A stretch of DNA of 13,793 nt, from NCBI RefSeq assembly GCF_042434745.1, contig NZ_JBHLSS010000046.1; one strand, given 5' to 3'. Under the pieces are notes generated by a model that saw only the letters and a list, made by a program, of their open reading frames with translations, was not told the origin of the DNA and ran no database searches. Position 1 is the first letter of the stretch. Each line of letters opens with the position of its first letter. A program made the position numbers and the translations under genes. Positions 5,880 to 13,728 of the stretch are shown in pieces. Source of the DNA: Azotobacter paspali (GTDB lineage Bacteria; Pseudomonadota; Gammaproteobacteria; Pseudomonadales; Pseudomonadaceae).

Positions 5880-8800
5880 ATGTTGGACCTTGACGCTCTT
5901 CGCAATGAACCCGACAAACCGGCAAGCCAGACGCCGGCCTTCGACCAGCGCGCCCTGCGCAAGCAGGTGGCCGCCTTGCTCAGCCTGGAGGCGGAGATAT
6001 TGGACGAACAGCGCTCGCTGATCGAGTTCGGTCTGGATTCGATCATGGTCATTCGCCTGCAGACCCACCTGGCCGCCAGGGGGCTGGTGGTACCGCCGCT
6101 GGCGGCCCTGCTCGAAGAGCCGACGCTGGCCGCCTGGTGGCGACAGCTCGACGGCGCGCCGGCCGCTGCCACGATGGACGGCGCGGAGCGCCCGGTGCGC
6201 CTGATCCATCAGGCCGAAGAGTTCGCCCTGACACCGATGCAGCAGGCGTACTGGATCGGGCGCCAGGATGATCAGCCGCTCGGTGGGGTCGGCTGCCACC
6301 TGTACGCCGAGTTCGATGGTCAGGGCGTGGATGCGGGGCGCCTGGAAACGGCGATGCGACAACTGCTGCAACGCCACCCGATGCTGCGCGCCCGGTTCCT
6401 CCCCAGCGGCAAGCAGACGGTCATGGCGCAAAGCCCCTGGCCCGGCTTGACTCACTACGACCTGAGCGGGGTCGAGGCGAATGCCGTCGATGGGCAACTG
6501 CTGGCCATCCGCGAGCGGCTTTCCCATCGGCGCCTGCGGGTTGAGCAGGGCGAGGTCTGCGATCTACGCCTGGCCAGCCTGCCCGGTAGGCGCAGCCGCC
6601 TGTACCTGAACCTCGACCTGCTGGTGGCCGACGTCCTCAGCTTCGAGTTGTTCCTTGGCGACCTGGCGGCTTTCTACCTCGACCAGGGCGACCGATTGCC
6701 GGAGCTGCACAGCACCTTCGCCGGCTACCTGGCCAGCCAGCGGCAGCGTGATGCCACCGCCCGTGAGGTGGCCAAGGCCTATTGGCAGGAGCGCCTGCCG
6801 ACCCTGCCCGGCGGTCCGGCATTGCCGCTGGCCCGGCAACCGGAGCAGGTGACGCGGGCGCGCTTCGTGCGCCGCTCGTTCATGCTCGATCACGCCTCCC
6901 TGGGCCGCCTGCAGGAGCAGGCGAGAAAGGCCGGCGTGACCCTGGCTTGCGTGCTGGCCACCGCCTATGCGGAGGTGCTGGCGCGCTGGAGCAGCGAGCC
7001 GCGCTTCCTGTTGAACATCCCGCTGTTCGACCGCCAGGAACTGAGCCCGGAAATCCCGTGGATGATCGCCGACTTCACCAACCTGTTGCTGCTGGAAATC
7101 GATCATTCGGCAGCGTTGCCCTTCGCCGAGCATGTGCGGCGGCTGCAACGGCAACTGCATCGCGACCTGCAGCAGGCGACCTATTCCGGAGTCGAGGTGC
7201 TGCGCGACCTGGCCCGTGCCGACGGCGGCACGGCACGCTCGGCGCCAGTGGTGTTCGCCTGCAACCTGGGCAAGGCCATGCCGCCGGAGAACTTCCGTCA
7301 CAGCCTCGGCGATTTGGGCTGGTCGATCTCGCAGACGCCGCAAGTCTGGCTCGACCACCAGACCTATCCGCTGGCGGACGGCCTGCTGCTCAATTGGGAC
7401 TCGGTCGACGCGCTGTTCCCGGACAACCTGCTCGACGACATGTTCGCCAGTTATGAAGGCCTGCTTCGCCAGCTGTGCCAGGGCGGCTGGGAGCAACCGG
7501 TGGAACTGCTCCTGCCTGAGCGCCAGCGGCGGGTGCGAGAGCAGGTCAACGACACCGCGATGGAAGTGCCCAAGGGCCTGCTTCATGAGCCGTTCCTGGC
7601 CGCTGCCGCACGCCATCCCGAGGCATCGGCGCTGCTATGGAGCGATGGCAGTCTGAATTACGCACGGCTGCTGGAGACTGCTCAGGTCGTCGCCGGCCGG
7701 CTCCTGGATGCCGGCGTCGAGCCCGGCGACAGGGTCATCGTCTGCCTGCCCAAGGGGCCCGTGCAGATCATTGCGACCCTGGGTGTGCTGTTGGCGGGTA
7801 GCGTCTATGTGCCGCTCGCCGCCGATGTGCCCGGCGGGCGCCTGAGTGCGATTTGCGACAACGCCGCCGTGCGGGTGATGCTGGTGGATGCCGGTGCGCA
7901 ACGTAGCGACTGGCCGTGCACGGCCATCGTTCTGGACCTAGCCAACCTGCTTGCCGCACGGCCGCCAGTGTTGCCCGAGATCGTCCGCGGCGCCGAGGAG
8001 CTGGCGTACATCATCTACACCTCGGGTTCTACCGGCCAGCCCAAGGGCGTGATGATCGACCACCGTGGTGCGCTGAACACAGTGTTGGATATCAATCGCC
8101 GCTGGCAGGTAGATGCCGATGATCGGATATTCGGCCTCTCGTCGCTGAGCTTCGACCTCTCCGTCTACGACATCTTCGGCACCCTGGCGGCAGGCGCGGC
8201 CCTGGTGCTGCCGAGCGACCAGGGGCGCCTCGATCCCGGCCACTGGCTGGACCTGCTGGACAGGACCGGGGTGAGCGTGTGGAACTCGGTACCGGCCCTG
8301 CTGGAAATGCTCGTCACCCAGGTCGAAGGGGCGGGCACTTTGCCCGCCACGCTGCGTCTGGCATTGCTTTCCGGCGACTGGGTGCCGCTCGACCTGCCGG
8401 CCCGAGCCCGCGCGTTGTGCCCGGCGCTGCAACTGGTAGCCCTCGGCGGGGCGACTGAGGCTTCGATCTGGTCCAACTGGTTCGAGGTAGGGGAGGTGCC
8501 CGCGCACTGGACCTCCATCCCCTACGGCTATCCGCTGAGCAACCAGTACTACCGGGTGCTGGACGCGCAGGGACGCGATTGCCCCGAAGGGGTCAAGGGC
8601 GACCTATACATCGGGGGCGTGGGGGTGGCCCTCGGCTACTGGGGCGATCCGGAGAAGACCGCGCGCCAGTTCAGTCTCGATCCGCAGACCGGCGCACGCC
8701 TGTACCGTACCGGCGACCTGGCTCGCTACTGGACCGACGGCACCCTGGAGTTTCTCGGGCGCAAAGATTTCCAGGTGAAGATCAAGGGTCACCGCATCGA

Positions 8801-11495
8801 ACTCGGTGAGATCGATGCGGTGCTCGGCCGCCACCCGGCGATCCGTCAGGCCGTGGTCGATGTGCAGGAACCGTTGCCAGGCAACCACCAACTGGTCGCC
8901 TATCTGACCCTGGAGGACCTGCCGGCACAGGACGACGACATCCGCCAGCACCTGGAGGTCGATCTGGAGGCTTACCAGCGCCACTGGTGGGCACTCAGCC
9001 GGGTTGGCGACGAAGCCTCGGCGAGCTTGCACGAGAATCTGGACCTGGTGCACTACCAGGCCTTCTGGGCCGAAGTCGAACGCCTCAGCAGCCTGGCCAT
9101 GGTGCGCACCCTGGCGCTGGGCGGGCTGTTCCGTGAAGTGGGCGAGCGCCGCACGCTCGACGACGTGTTGGCCGCCTTGGGCGCCGGCGACCGCTACACC
9201 AAGCTGATCGGCCAGTGGCTGGAAGCGCTAGTGAGCGAAGGCTACCTGCAACGCGACGAGACGGGCCGTTATTTGAGCCTGCGTGGCTTCGATATGGAAA
9301 CCTTCGAGCGCGCCTGGGCCGGTTTCGACGATATCGAGATGTTCGGCTGCCGCGCCGCCAGCGTGGTGGATTACATCCGCCGCAGCATCGACAGCCATCT
9401 GGACATGCTGCGCGGCCAACTGGACCCGCTGGAGATCTACTTCCCCAGTGGCTCAACCGAAGCGGCGGAAGGCATCTACCGCTTCAACCCGCTGATGGAC
9501 TACCTCAATCGCATCGCCGCGCGCCTGCTGCGGGAGGTGCTGGCGACGTTCCCCGCCGAGCGCACCTTGCGCATCATGGAAGTCGGCGCCGGTACCGGTG
9601 GCACCAGCGAATCGCTGTTCCCGGTGCTGCAAGGACGCTCGGTGCGCTACGCCTTCACCGACCTCTCGGACTTCTTCTTCGAGCGGGCCCGGCAGCGCTT
9701 CGCCGCCTACGACTTCATCGACTACGCCCACTACGACATCAACCGCGAGCCGGGGCCGCAAGGCTTCGAGCCAGGCTCGCAGGACATCGTGGTGGCGGTC
9801 AACGTGCTGCACGATGCGCGCAACCTGTCCGCCTCGCTGCGCTACCTGCGCACGCTGCTGCGGCCGGGCGGCAGCCTGCTGATGATCGAGGCGACCCGCA
9901 ACTGCCGCCTGCAGATGATCAGCATCGGCTTCATCGAAGGGCTCAGCGACTATGACGACTGGCGGGTGGAGAACAACCTGCCGTTCCTCTCCCTGGAGCA
10001 GTGGGCGCAGGAACTGGACGGCAGCGGCTTCGACCGCCATGTCGCGTTCCCCCGGGCCGGCAGCGCCGAGGCGGCGATCGCCCAACATGTGGTGCTGGCC
10101 GGTACCCGACAGGCGCAATGGCGGCTCCGCCCGGAGCGCCTCACCGCTTACCTCGCCAACGCATTACCGGCCTATATGCTGCCAAGCCGTTTCATCACCC
10201 TGGAGCGGCTGCCGCTCAGCGCCAACGGCAAGATCAATCGCGGGCAGTTGCCGAAACCGGCCCAGGCAGCCGAGCAGCATGTGGAAAGCTTCGCCGCGCC
10301 GCGTCCGGGCCTGGAAAGCGAGGTGGCGGAGATCTGGAAACACCTGCTCAAGCGCGAGCAGGTCAGCGCCATGGCCGACTTCTTCGCTATCGGCGGCGAC
10401 AGCCTGCTGGCCACCCGCATGGTGGCTGAACTGCGCCAGCGCCTGGGGTGCAAGGCCAGCCTACGGCAACTGTTCCAGCATCCACAACTGGACGACTTCG
10501 TGGCCTCGCTGAAGGCGCCGGCCGCGCAAACGCCGACCTTGCTGCGCCTGACCTCTGGAGTGGGCAAGGCCAGCCTGCTGTGCCTGCCGACCGCCGATGG
10601 TGACATCGGCTCCTATCGAGCCCTGGCCAGGAACCTCGATGGGCGATTGTCGGTGTATGGCCTGCAGGACCCCGAGTCGAACCTTGCGGCGGAAAGCCTG
10701 GACGCGCGTCTGGAGCGCTATGGCGCGGCCATCGCCGACGCCGAATCGCACGAACGGGAGCGGATCATCCTGCTCGGCTGGTCGTTCGGCGCCAGCCTGG
10801 CGGCAGCCCTGGCCGAGCGCTTGGAGCGGGAAGGGCGGCCACCCCTCGGGCTGGTCCTGCTCGACCCGCTGTCGTTGCACTGCTTCCAGCGCGAGGGGCG
10901 TGACGACCCGTATCGCTTCTTCGGCCTGACGGCACCCAGCGCCGGGGAGCGGGACTCCCTGACGAACCTGTTCGAGCAGGTGACCGCGCTCGGTCGTCAT
11001 GCTGGGCTTGGCGGCCTGGCCAGCTTCGAGCGTGATGTCGGACGTATGCGCCAGGGGCTGGAGAGCTTGCGGGCGATCCATCCCCGCCCATTGGCGACTT
11101 CGGTGCTGCTGATCCAGGCGCAGGCGAATGCCGCCTGGGAGGAGCCGTTGCGTGATTGGCAGGCGTTGCTGGAGGCCGGGCACGTGCGACAGCGGGTCGA
11201 TGTCGACCACTGGCATCTGTTGTCGGACGCCGCCAGCGTCGAGCGCATCGTCGAAGCGCTCGACACCCTGCTGGAAAACAATGCTTCAACGTGTTCGGCA
11301 AGCCTGTTCCATGCCGAAGCAGAGCGCAAGGTGAGTACGGCCGAGGTACTGGCCTGGCGTCAACACCCGCTGCACTGGGCCGAGTACGCCCAGGTTGCGG
11401 GCGGCCATTTTCACATCAGCGAATCCCCCAATGGCGTCTGCCTACATCTGCGCCGGCAACTAGGCGCAGATCCACCCCAGCGAGCGCATAGCTAA
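5880..11495 (+). CDS. Single-module siderophore NRPS: ArCP-Cy-A(Cys)-MT/E-PCP-TE, with fused type II TE stub
   Basis: The product (1871 aa) would join an aryl acid to cysteine, cyclise to a thiazoline and release it. Domains: aryl carrier protein (FGLDS, Ser54); heterocyclisation domain ~113-535 (TPMQQAYWIGRQ, RHPMLRARF, D246-x4-D251-x2-S254, DFTNLLLLEID); adenylation domain from ~560 (A3 YTSGSTGQPKG at 713; A8 959-977; A9 LPAYMLPS 1429; A10 NGKINR 1449). The specificity residues D759 L760 Y763 N802 L829 S831 L855 I863 W864 K1451 spell the cysteine code. A methyltransferase-like domain is inserted between A8 and A9 (~1005-1415; VGAGTGG at 1235). Then come PCP (GGDS, Ser1508) and TE (GWSFG Ser1635, Asp1662, His1777 or His1779). 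It is built like PchE plus a TE, or PchF plus an ArCP. The tail (~1804-1871) is a type II thioesterase remnant. PchD would load salicylate on Ser54. The core seems intact. Confidence 0.93.
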   Translation: MLDLDALRNEPDKPASQTPAFDQRALRKQVAALLSLEAEILDEQRSLIEFGLDSIMVIRLQTHLAARGLVVPPLAALLEEPTLAAWWRQLDGAPAAATMDGAERPVRLIHQAEEFALTPMQQAYWIGRQDDQPLGGVGCHLYAEFDGQGVDAGRLETAMRQLLQRHPMLRARFLPSGKQTVMAQSPWPGLTHYDLSGVEANAVDGQLLAIRERLSHRRLRVEQGEVCDLRLASLPGRRSRLYLNLDLLVADVLSFELFLGDLAAFYLDQGDRLPELHSTFAGYLASQRQRDATAREVAKAYWQERLPTLPGGPALPLARQPEQVTRARFVRRSFMLDHASLGRLQEQARKAGVTLACVLATAYAEVLARWSSEPRFLLNIPLFDRQELSPEIPWMIADFTNLLLLEIDHSAALPFAEHVRRLQRQLHRDLQQATYSGVEVLRDLARADGGTARSAPVVFACNLGKAMPPENFRHSLGDLGWSISQTPQVWLDHQTYPLADGLLLNWDSVDALFPDNLLDDMFASYEGLLRQLCQGGWEQPVELLLPERQRRVREQVNDTAMEVPKGLLHEPFLAAAARHPEASALLWSDGSLNYARLLETAQVVAGRLLDAGVEPGDRVIVCLPKGPVQIIATLGVLLAGSVYVPLAADVPGGRLSAICDNAAVRVMLVDAGAQRSDWPCTAIVLDLANLLAARPPVLPEIVRGAEELAYIIYTSGSTGQPKGVMIDHRGALNTVLDINRRWQVDADDRIFGLSSLSFDLSVYDIFGTLAAGAALVLPSDQGRLDPGHWLDLLDRTGVSVWNSVPALLEMLVTQVEGAGTLPATLRLALLSGDWVPLDLPARARALCPALQLVALGGATEASIWSNWFEVGEVPAHWTSIPYGYPLSNQYYRVLDAQGRDCPEGVKGDLYIGGVGVALGYWGDPEKTARQFSLDPQTGARLYRTGDLARYWTDGTLEFLGRKDFQVKIKGHRIELGEIDAVLGRHPAIRQAVVDVQEPLPGNHQLVAYLTLEDLPAQDDDIRQHLEVDLEAYQRHWWALSRVGDEASASLHENLDLVHYQAFWAEVERLSSLAMVRTLALGGLFREVGERRTLDDVLAALGAGDRYTKLIGQWLEALVSEGYLQRDETGRYLSLRGFDMETFERAWAGFDDIEMFGCRAASVVDYIRRSIDSHLDMLRGQLDPLEIYFPSGSTEAAEGIYRFNPLMDYLNRIAARLLREVLATFPAERTLRIMEVGAGTGGTSESLFPVLQGRSVRYAFTDLSDFFFERARQRFAAYDFIDYAHYDINREPGPQGFEPGSQDIVVAVNVLHDARNLSASLRYLRTLLRPGGSLLMIEATRNCRLQMISIGFIEGLSDYDDWRVENNLPFLSLEQWAQELDGSGFDRHVAFPRAGSAEAAIAQHVVLAGTRQAQWRLRPERLTAYLANALPAYMLPSRFITLERLPLSANGKINRGQLPKPAQAAEQHVESFAAPRPGLESEVAEIWKHLLKREQVSAMADFFAIGGDSLLATRMVAELRQRLGCKASLRQLFQHPQLDDFVASLKAPAAQTPTLLRLTSGVGKASLLCLPTADGDIGSYRALARNLDGRLSVYGLQDPESNLAAESLDARLERYGAAIADAESHERERIILLGWSFGASLAAALAERLEREGRPPLGLVLLDPLSLHCFQREGRDDPYRFFGLTAPSAGERDSLTNLFEQVTALGRHAGLGGLASFERDVGRMRQGLESLRAIHPRPLATSVLLIQAQANAAWEEPLRDWQALLEAGHVRQRVDVDHWHLLSDAASVERIVEALDTLLENNASTCSASLFHAEAERKVSTAEVLAWRQHPLHWAEYAQVAGGHFHISESPNGVCLHLRRQLGADPPQRAHS
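11290..11492 (+). pseudogene. PchC-like type II thioesterase C-terminal stub, fused to the NRPS
   Basis: The NRPS thioesterase should end about residue 1800 (EALDTLLEN). The next ~65 residues, LFHAEAERKVSTAEVLAW through YAQVAGGHFHISE to LHLRRQLG, match the C-terminal pattern of type II thioesterases such as PchC. That pattern is a segment before V-S-x-AE-x2-AW that carries the catalytic Asp, then GGHF with the catalytic His, then a final helix. At the expected Asp position there is Glu (AEAERKVS). The N-terminal two thirds, including GxSxG, are absent. In pyochelin loci pchC is a separate gene next to pchB, and this stub also directly precedes pchB. The simplest reading is a deletion that joined the NRPS 3' end to the pchC 3' end in frame. 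The junction position is approximate. Confidence 0.6.
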
Positions 11496-11548
11496 GCACC
11501 AGGCAGTCTCGTTCACGCTCGCGTCCTTTCCACCTATCCCGACTTTTG

Positions 11549-11552
11549 AAGG
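11549..11552 (+). promoter_or_regulatory. Ribosome binding site of pchB
   Basis: AAGG eight bases before ATG 11561 favours that start over the in-frame TTG at 11546. Confidence 0.6.
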
Positions 11553-11560
11553 TAGTGAAA

Positions 11561-11896
11561 ATGAGTGCTTTGAAATCCCCCCGAGATTGCACCAGCCTGA
11601 ACGATGTGAGAGTGGGTATCGACAGCCTAGACCGACAGATCTTCGAAGCGCTCCGGCAACGGCTGGAGTATGTGAAGGCCGCGGCGCAGTTCAAGCCGAG
11701 CGAAGAAAGCATTCCCGCTCCCGAACGGGTCCTGACGATGCTTGCCGAACGTCGCGAATGGGCGGAGGCGGCGGGCTACAACGTCGCCTTCACCGAAGAG
11801 CTGTTCCGTCAGATCATCGAGTGGAACATCCAGCAGCAGATCCTCCATTGGCGGGCCACCCGGGGGCAGGCGAACCCGACGGAGGTGCAGGCATGA
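11561..11896 (+). CDS. pchB: Isochorismate-pyruvate lyase (salicylate-forming), PchB
   Basis: PchB splits isochorismate into salicylate and pyruvate in the cytoplasm and belongs to the AroQ chorismate-mutase fold. The 111-residue product contains DCTSLNDVR, a DSLDRQIFEAL helix, LEYVKAAAQFK and IPAPERV, and ends QQQILHWRATRG, all typical of PchB. The residues equivalent to P. aeruginosa PchB Arg14, Arg31, Lys42 and Gln90 are present as Arg17, Arg34, Lys45 and Gln93, so the active site looks complete. It is about 10 residues longer than the 101-residue P. aeruginosa protein. The stop overlaps the start of the next gene (ATGA at 11893), so translation of the two is probably coupled. It lies 64 bases after the NRPS. 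With the pchA-like gene damaged, its substrate may have to come from another isochorismate synthase. Confidence 0.93.
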   Translation: MSALKSPRDCTSLNDVRVGIDSLDRQIFEALRQRLEYVKAAAQFKPSEESIPAPERVLTMLAERREWAEAAGYNVAFTEELFRQIIEWNIQQQILHWRATRGQANPTEVQA

Positions 11897-12804
11897 ACCC
11901 GCCAATTCTCACCCAGAAACTCCTCGACCATCTGCAGCAAGCCCGGCAGCATGCCGAAGTCAAAGGACGCGAGATCCTCGCCTGCTACTCCTCTCCCTGG
12001 GACGATTGGGAGCCCATCTCAGCCTTCAGCACGGCAGGGCAGGGCTATGCCCATGCCTTCTTCTGGGGCTACCTCAGGCAGGCCAACGACAGCACCTACC
12101 TGTTCGCCATCCGCCGTGGCGAACACTGTTTCCTGGGCGCCACGCCCGAACGCCTGGTACGCCTGGAGGGCCGCGAGCTCTACACCACCGCGCTGGCCGG
12201 CAGCACCCCGCGTGGGCACAGCCCGGATGAGGACCTGTACAACGGCAACCGCTTGCTGGATAGCGCCAAGGACCGCCATGAGCATGCCTTGGTGGTAAAT
12301 GCGCTGAAAAGCTCGTTGGAGGCGCACGTCGAAACCTTGCAAGTTCCCGCTATGCCATCGCTGCACAAATTGCCGCATATCCAGCACCTGCAGACATTGG
12401 TGCGGGGGCGAGTGCGTCCCGACGTCGATCTGTTGACCCTGGTCGACGCCCTGCATCCGACACCCGCTGTCGGCGGCGTCGATAAGGAGCACGCTATAGC
12501 CTACATCCGCGACCAGGAAGGTCTGAACCGTGGCTGGTATGCGGCACCGGTCGGCTGGTTGAACAGCGATGGCAACGGTGAGTTCGCGGTGGCCCTGCGC
12601 TCGGCGCTGATCCAAGGAAGGCAGGCACACCTGTTCGCCGGCTGCGGCATCGTCGAAGGTTCCGACCCGGAGCATGAATATCAGGAGACCTGCGTCAAGC
12701 TGCGCACCATGATCAGCGCGCTGATGCCCGAGCCGACGGTCGACGGCTGCGGCGAGCAGAGCGTGGAGCAGCATACGGAAGTGGTTGCAGGATGTGGTAC
12801 GTGA
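11893..12804 (+). CDS. pchA: Isochorismate synthase PchA-like, large internal in-frame deletion
   Basis: PchA converts chorismate to isochorismate (chorismate-binding family, Mg-dependent). Only 303 residues are encoded against 476 in P. aeruginosa PchA. The C-terminal catalytic part is normal: GATPER (82-87), TALAGSTPRG, DSAKDRHEH (Asp127-His131), LHPTPAVGG, GWYAAPVGW, and CGIVEGSDPEHEYQET with Glu260, Glu262 and Glu265. Residues 1-58, ending AHAFFW, resemble the PchA N-terminus. At residue ~58-60 (about 12064-12075) the sequence jumps to the segment YLRQANDSTYLFAIRRGEH, which normally lies ~170 residues later. The missing part contains KVVLAR, whose lysine is the proposed general base of isochorismate synthases. 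The protein is therefore probably inactive despite an open frame. ATG 11893 has GGAGG seven bases upstream within pchB. The deletion is inferred from recalled family sequence, not an alignment. Confidence 0.85.
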   Translation: MNPPILTQKLLDHLQQARQHAEVKGREILACYSSPWDDWEPISAFSTAGQGYAHAFFWGYLRQANDSTYLFAIRRGEHCFLGATPERLVRLEGRELYTTALAGSTPRGHSPDEDLYNGNRLLDSAKDRHEHALVVNALKSSLEAHVETLQVPAMPSLHKLPHIQHLQTLVRGRVRPDVDLLTLVDALHPTPAVGGVDKEHAIAYIRDQEGLNRGWYAAPVGWLNSDGNGEFAVALRSALIQGRQAHLFAGCGIVEGSDPEHEYQETCVKLRTMISALMPEPTVDGCGEQSVEQHTEVVAGCGT

Positions 12805-12812
12805 GAGAAGAA

Positions 12813-12820
12813 AGGAGAGG
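12813..12820 (+). promoter_or_regulatory. Ribosome binding site of the pchD-like gene
   Basis: AGGAGAGG lies seven bases before ATG 12828. A second ATG follows at 12831, and a TTG at 12825 is less likely. Confidence 0.65.
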
Positions 12821-13728
12821 AAAATTGATGATGGACCGACAACCCATTTCCGAACAGTTGGATGTAGAGCTGCACTGCCCCTATTGGCCGGAAACCTTTG
12901 CCCAGGACTATCTGCGCCTGGGCTACTGGGGCAATCACACCTTCGCCAGCATGCTTGCCACCCAGGCTAGCCAGCGGCCAACGCACACCGCGTTGGTGGA
13001 TGGCGAGTTGCGCCTGAGCTACGCCGAGCTGGACCGGCGCGTCGGGCTGCTGGCGGATGGGCTCAAGAACAAGGGCCTCGTCCCTGGCGACGTGGTGATC
13101 GTGCAGTTGCCGAACCAAGCGGCGTTCGTCGAGCTGAGCTTTGCACTGTTTCGCGCGGGAGTGATTCCGGTATTCGCGCTACCGGCGCACCGCGAGCACG
13201 AACTGCTGCAGTTCTGCCGCCGGACCGAAGCCAAAGCCTACTTCCACGTCCCCCGGCACGCCGGCTTCGACTATGCGGAGTTGGCCGACAGCCTGCAGCG
13301 CCAGGTGCCGAGCCTGACACATCTGGTCGCGCTGGAAGAGAACGCGCCGGGGGATGCCTTGCAGTGGCTCTACGGCACTGCCGCTTATGCCGCCGCCCCG
13401 GTTGTCAGCGCGGTCGCCTGTTTCCAGTTGTCCGGCGGTACCACTGGCACGCCGAAACTGATCCCTCGGCGGCATCACGAATATCTCTACAACGCCCGGG
13501 CTAGTGCCGAGCGGTGCCGGATGGATGAGCACAGCCGTTACCTCGCCGTACTGCCCATGGCACATAACTTCCCGATGAGCTCGCCGGGGTTCCTCGGCAC
13601 GCTTTGCAGCGGCGGTACCCTGGTGATCGCTCGCCAGCCCAGCCCGGTGGAATGCTTCGAGATCATCCGTCGCGAAAGTATCACCCACACGGCGCTAGTC
13701 CCGACCCTGGCGCTACTGTGGATGGAAC

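Noticed and set aside
6564..7616. A 350-codon - strand frame inside the NRPS.
   Set aside because: It is antisense to the heterocyclisation domain, whose Cy motifs are all visible on the + strand. Its His/Gln-rich composition is typical of antisense frames in high-GC DNA.
9215..9955. A 246-codon + strand frame overlapping the NRPS methyltransferase-like region.
   Set aside because: It is Arg-rich and out of frame with the clearly recognisable SAM motif and A9/A10 motifs; a shadow frame.
11496..11560. Possible terminator or second promoter between the NRPS and pchB.
   Set aside because: No hairpin with a T-run and no convincing -35/-10 pair was seen in these 65 bases, so read-through from the upstream promoter is assumed.
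11587..11892. An upstream extension of the pchA-like frame that would give a ~405-residue protein, nearer to full PchA length.
   Set aside because: This stretch is the out-of-frame reading of pchB. Its translation (MHQPERCESGYRQ...) has no resemblance to PchA, whereas ATG 11893 has a GGAGG and is followed by PchA-like sequence.
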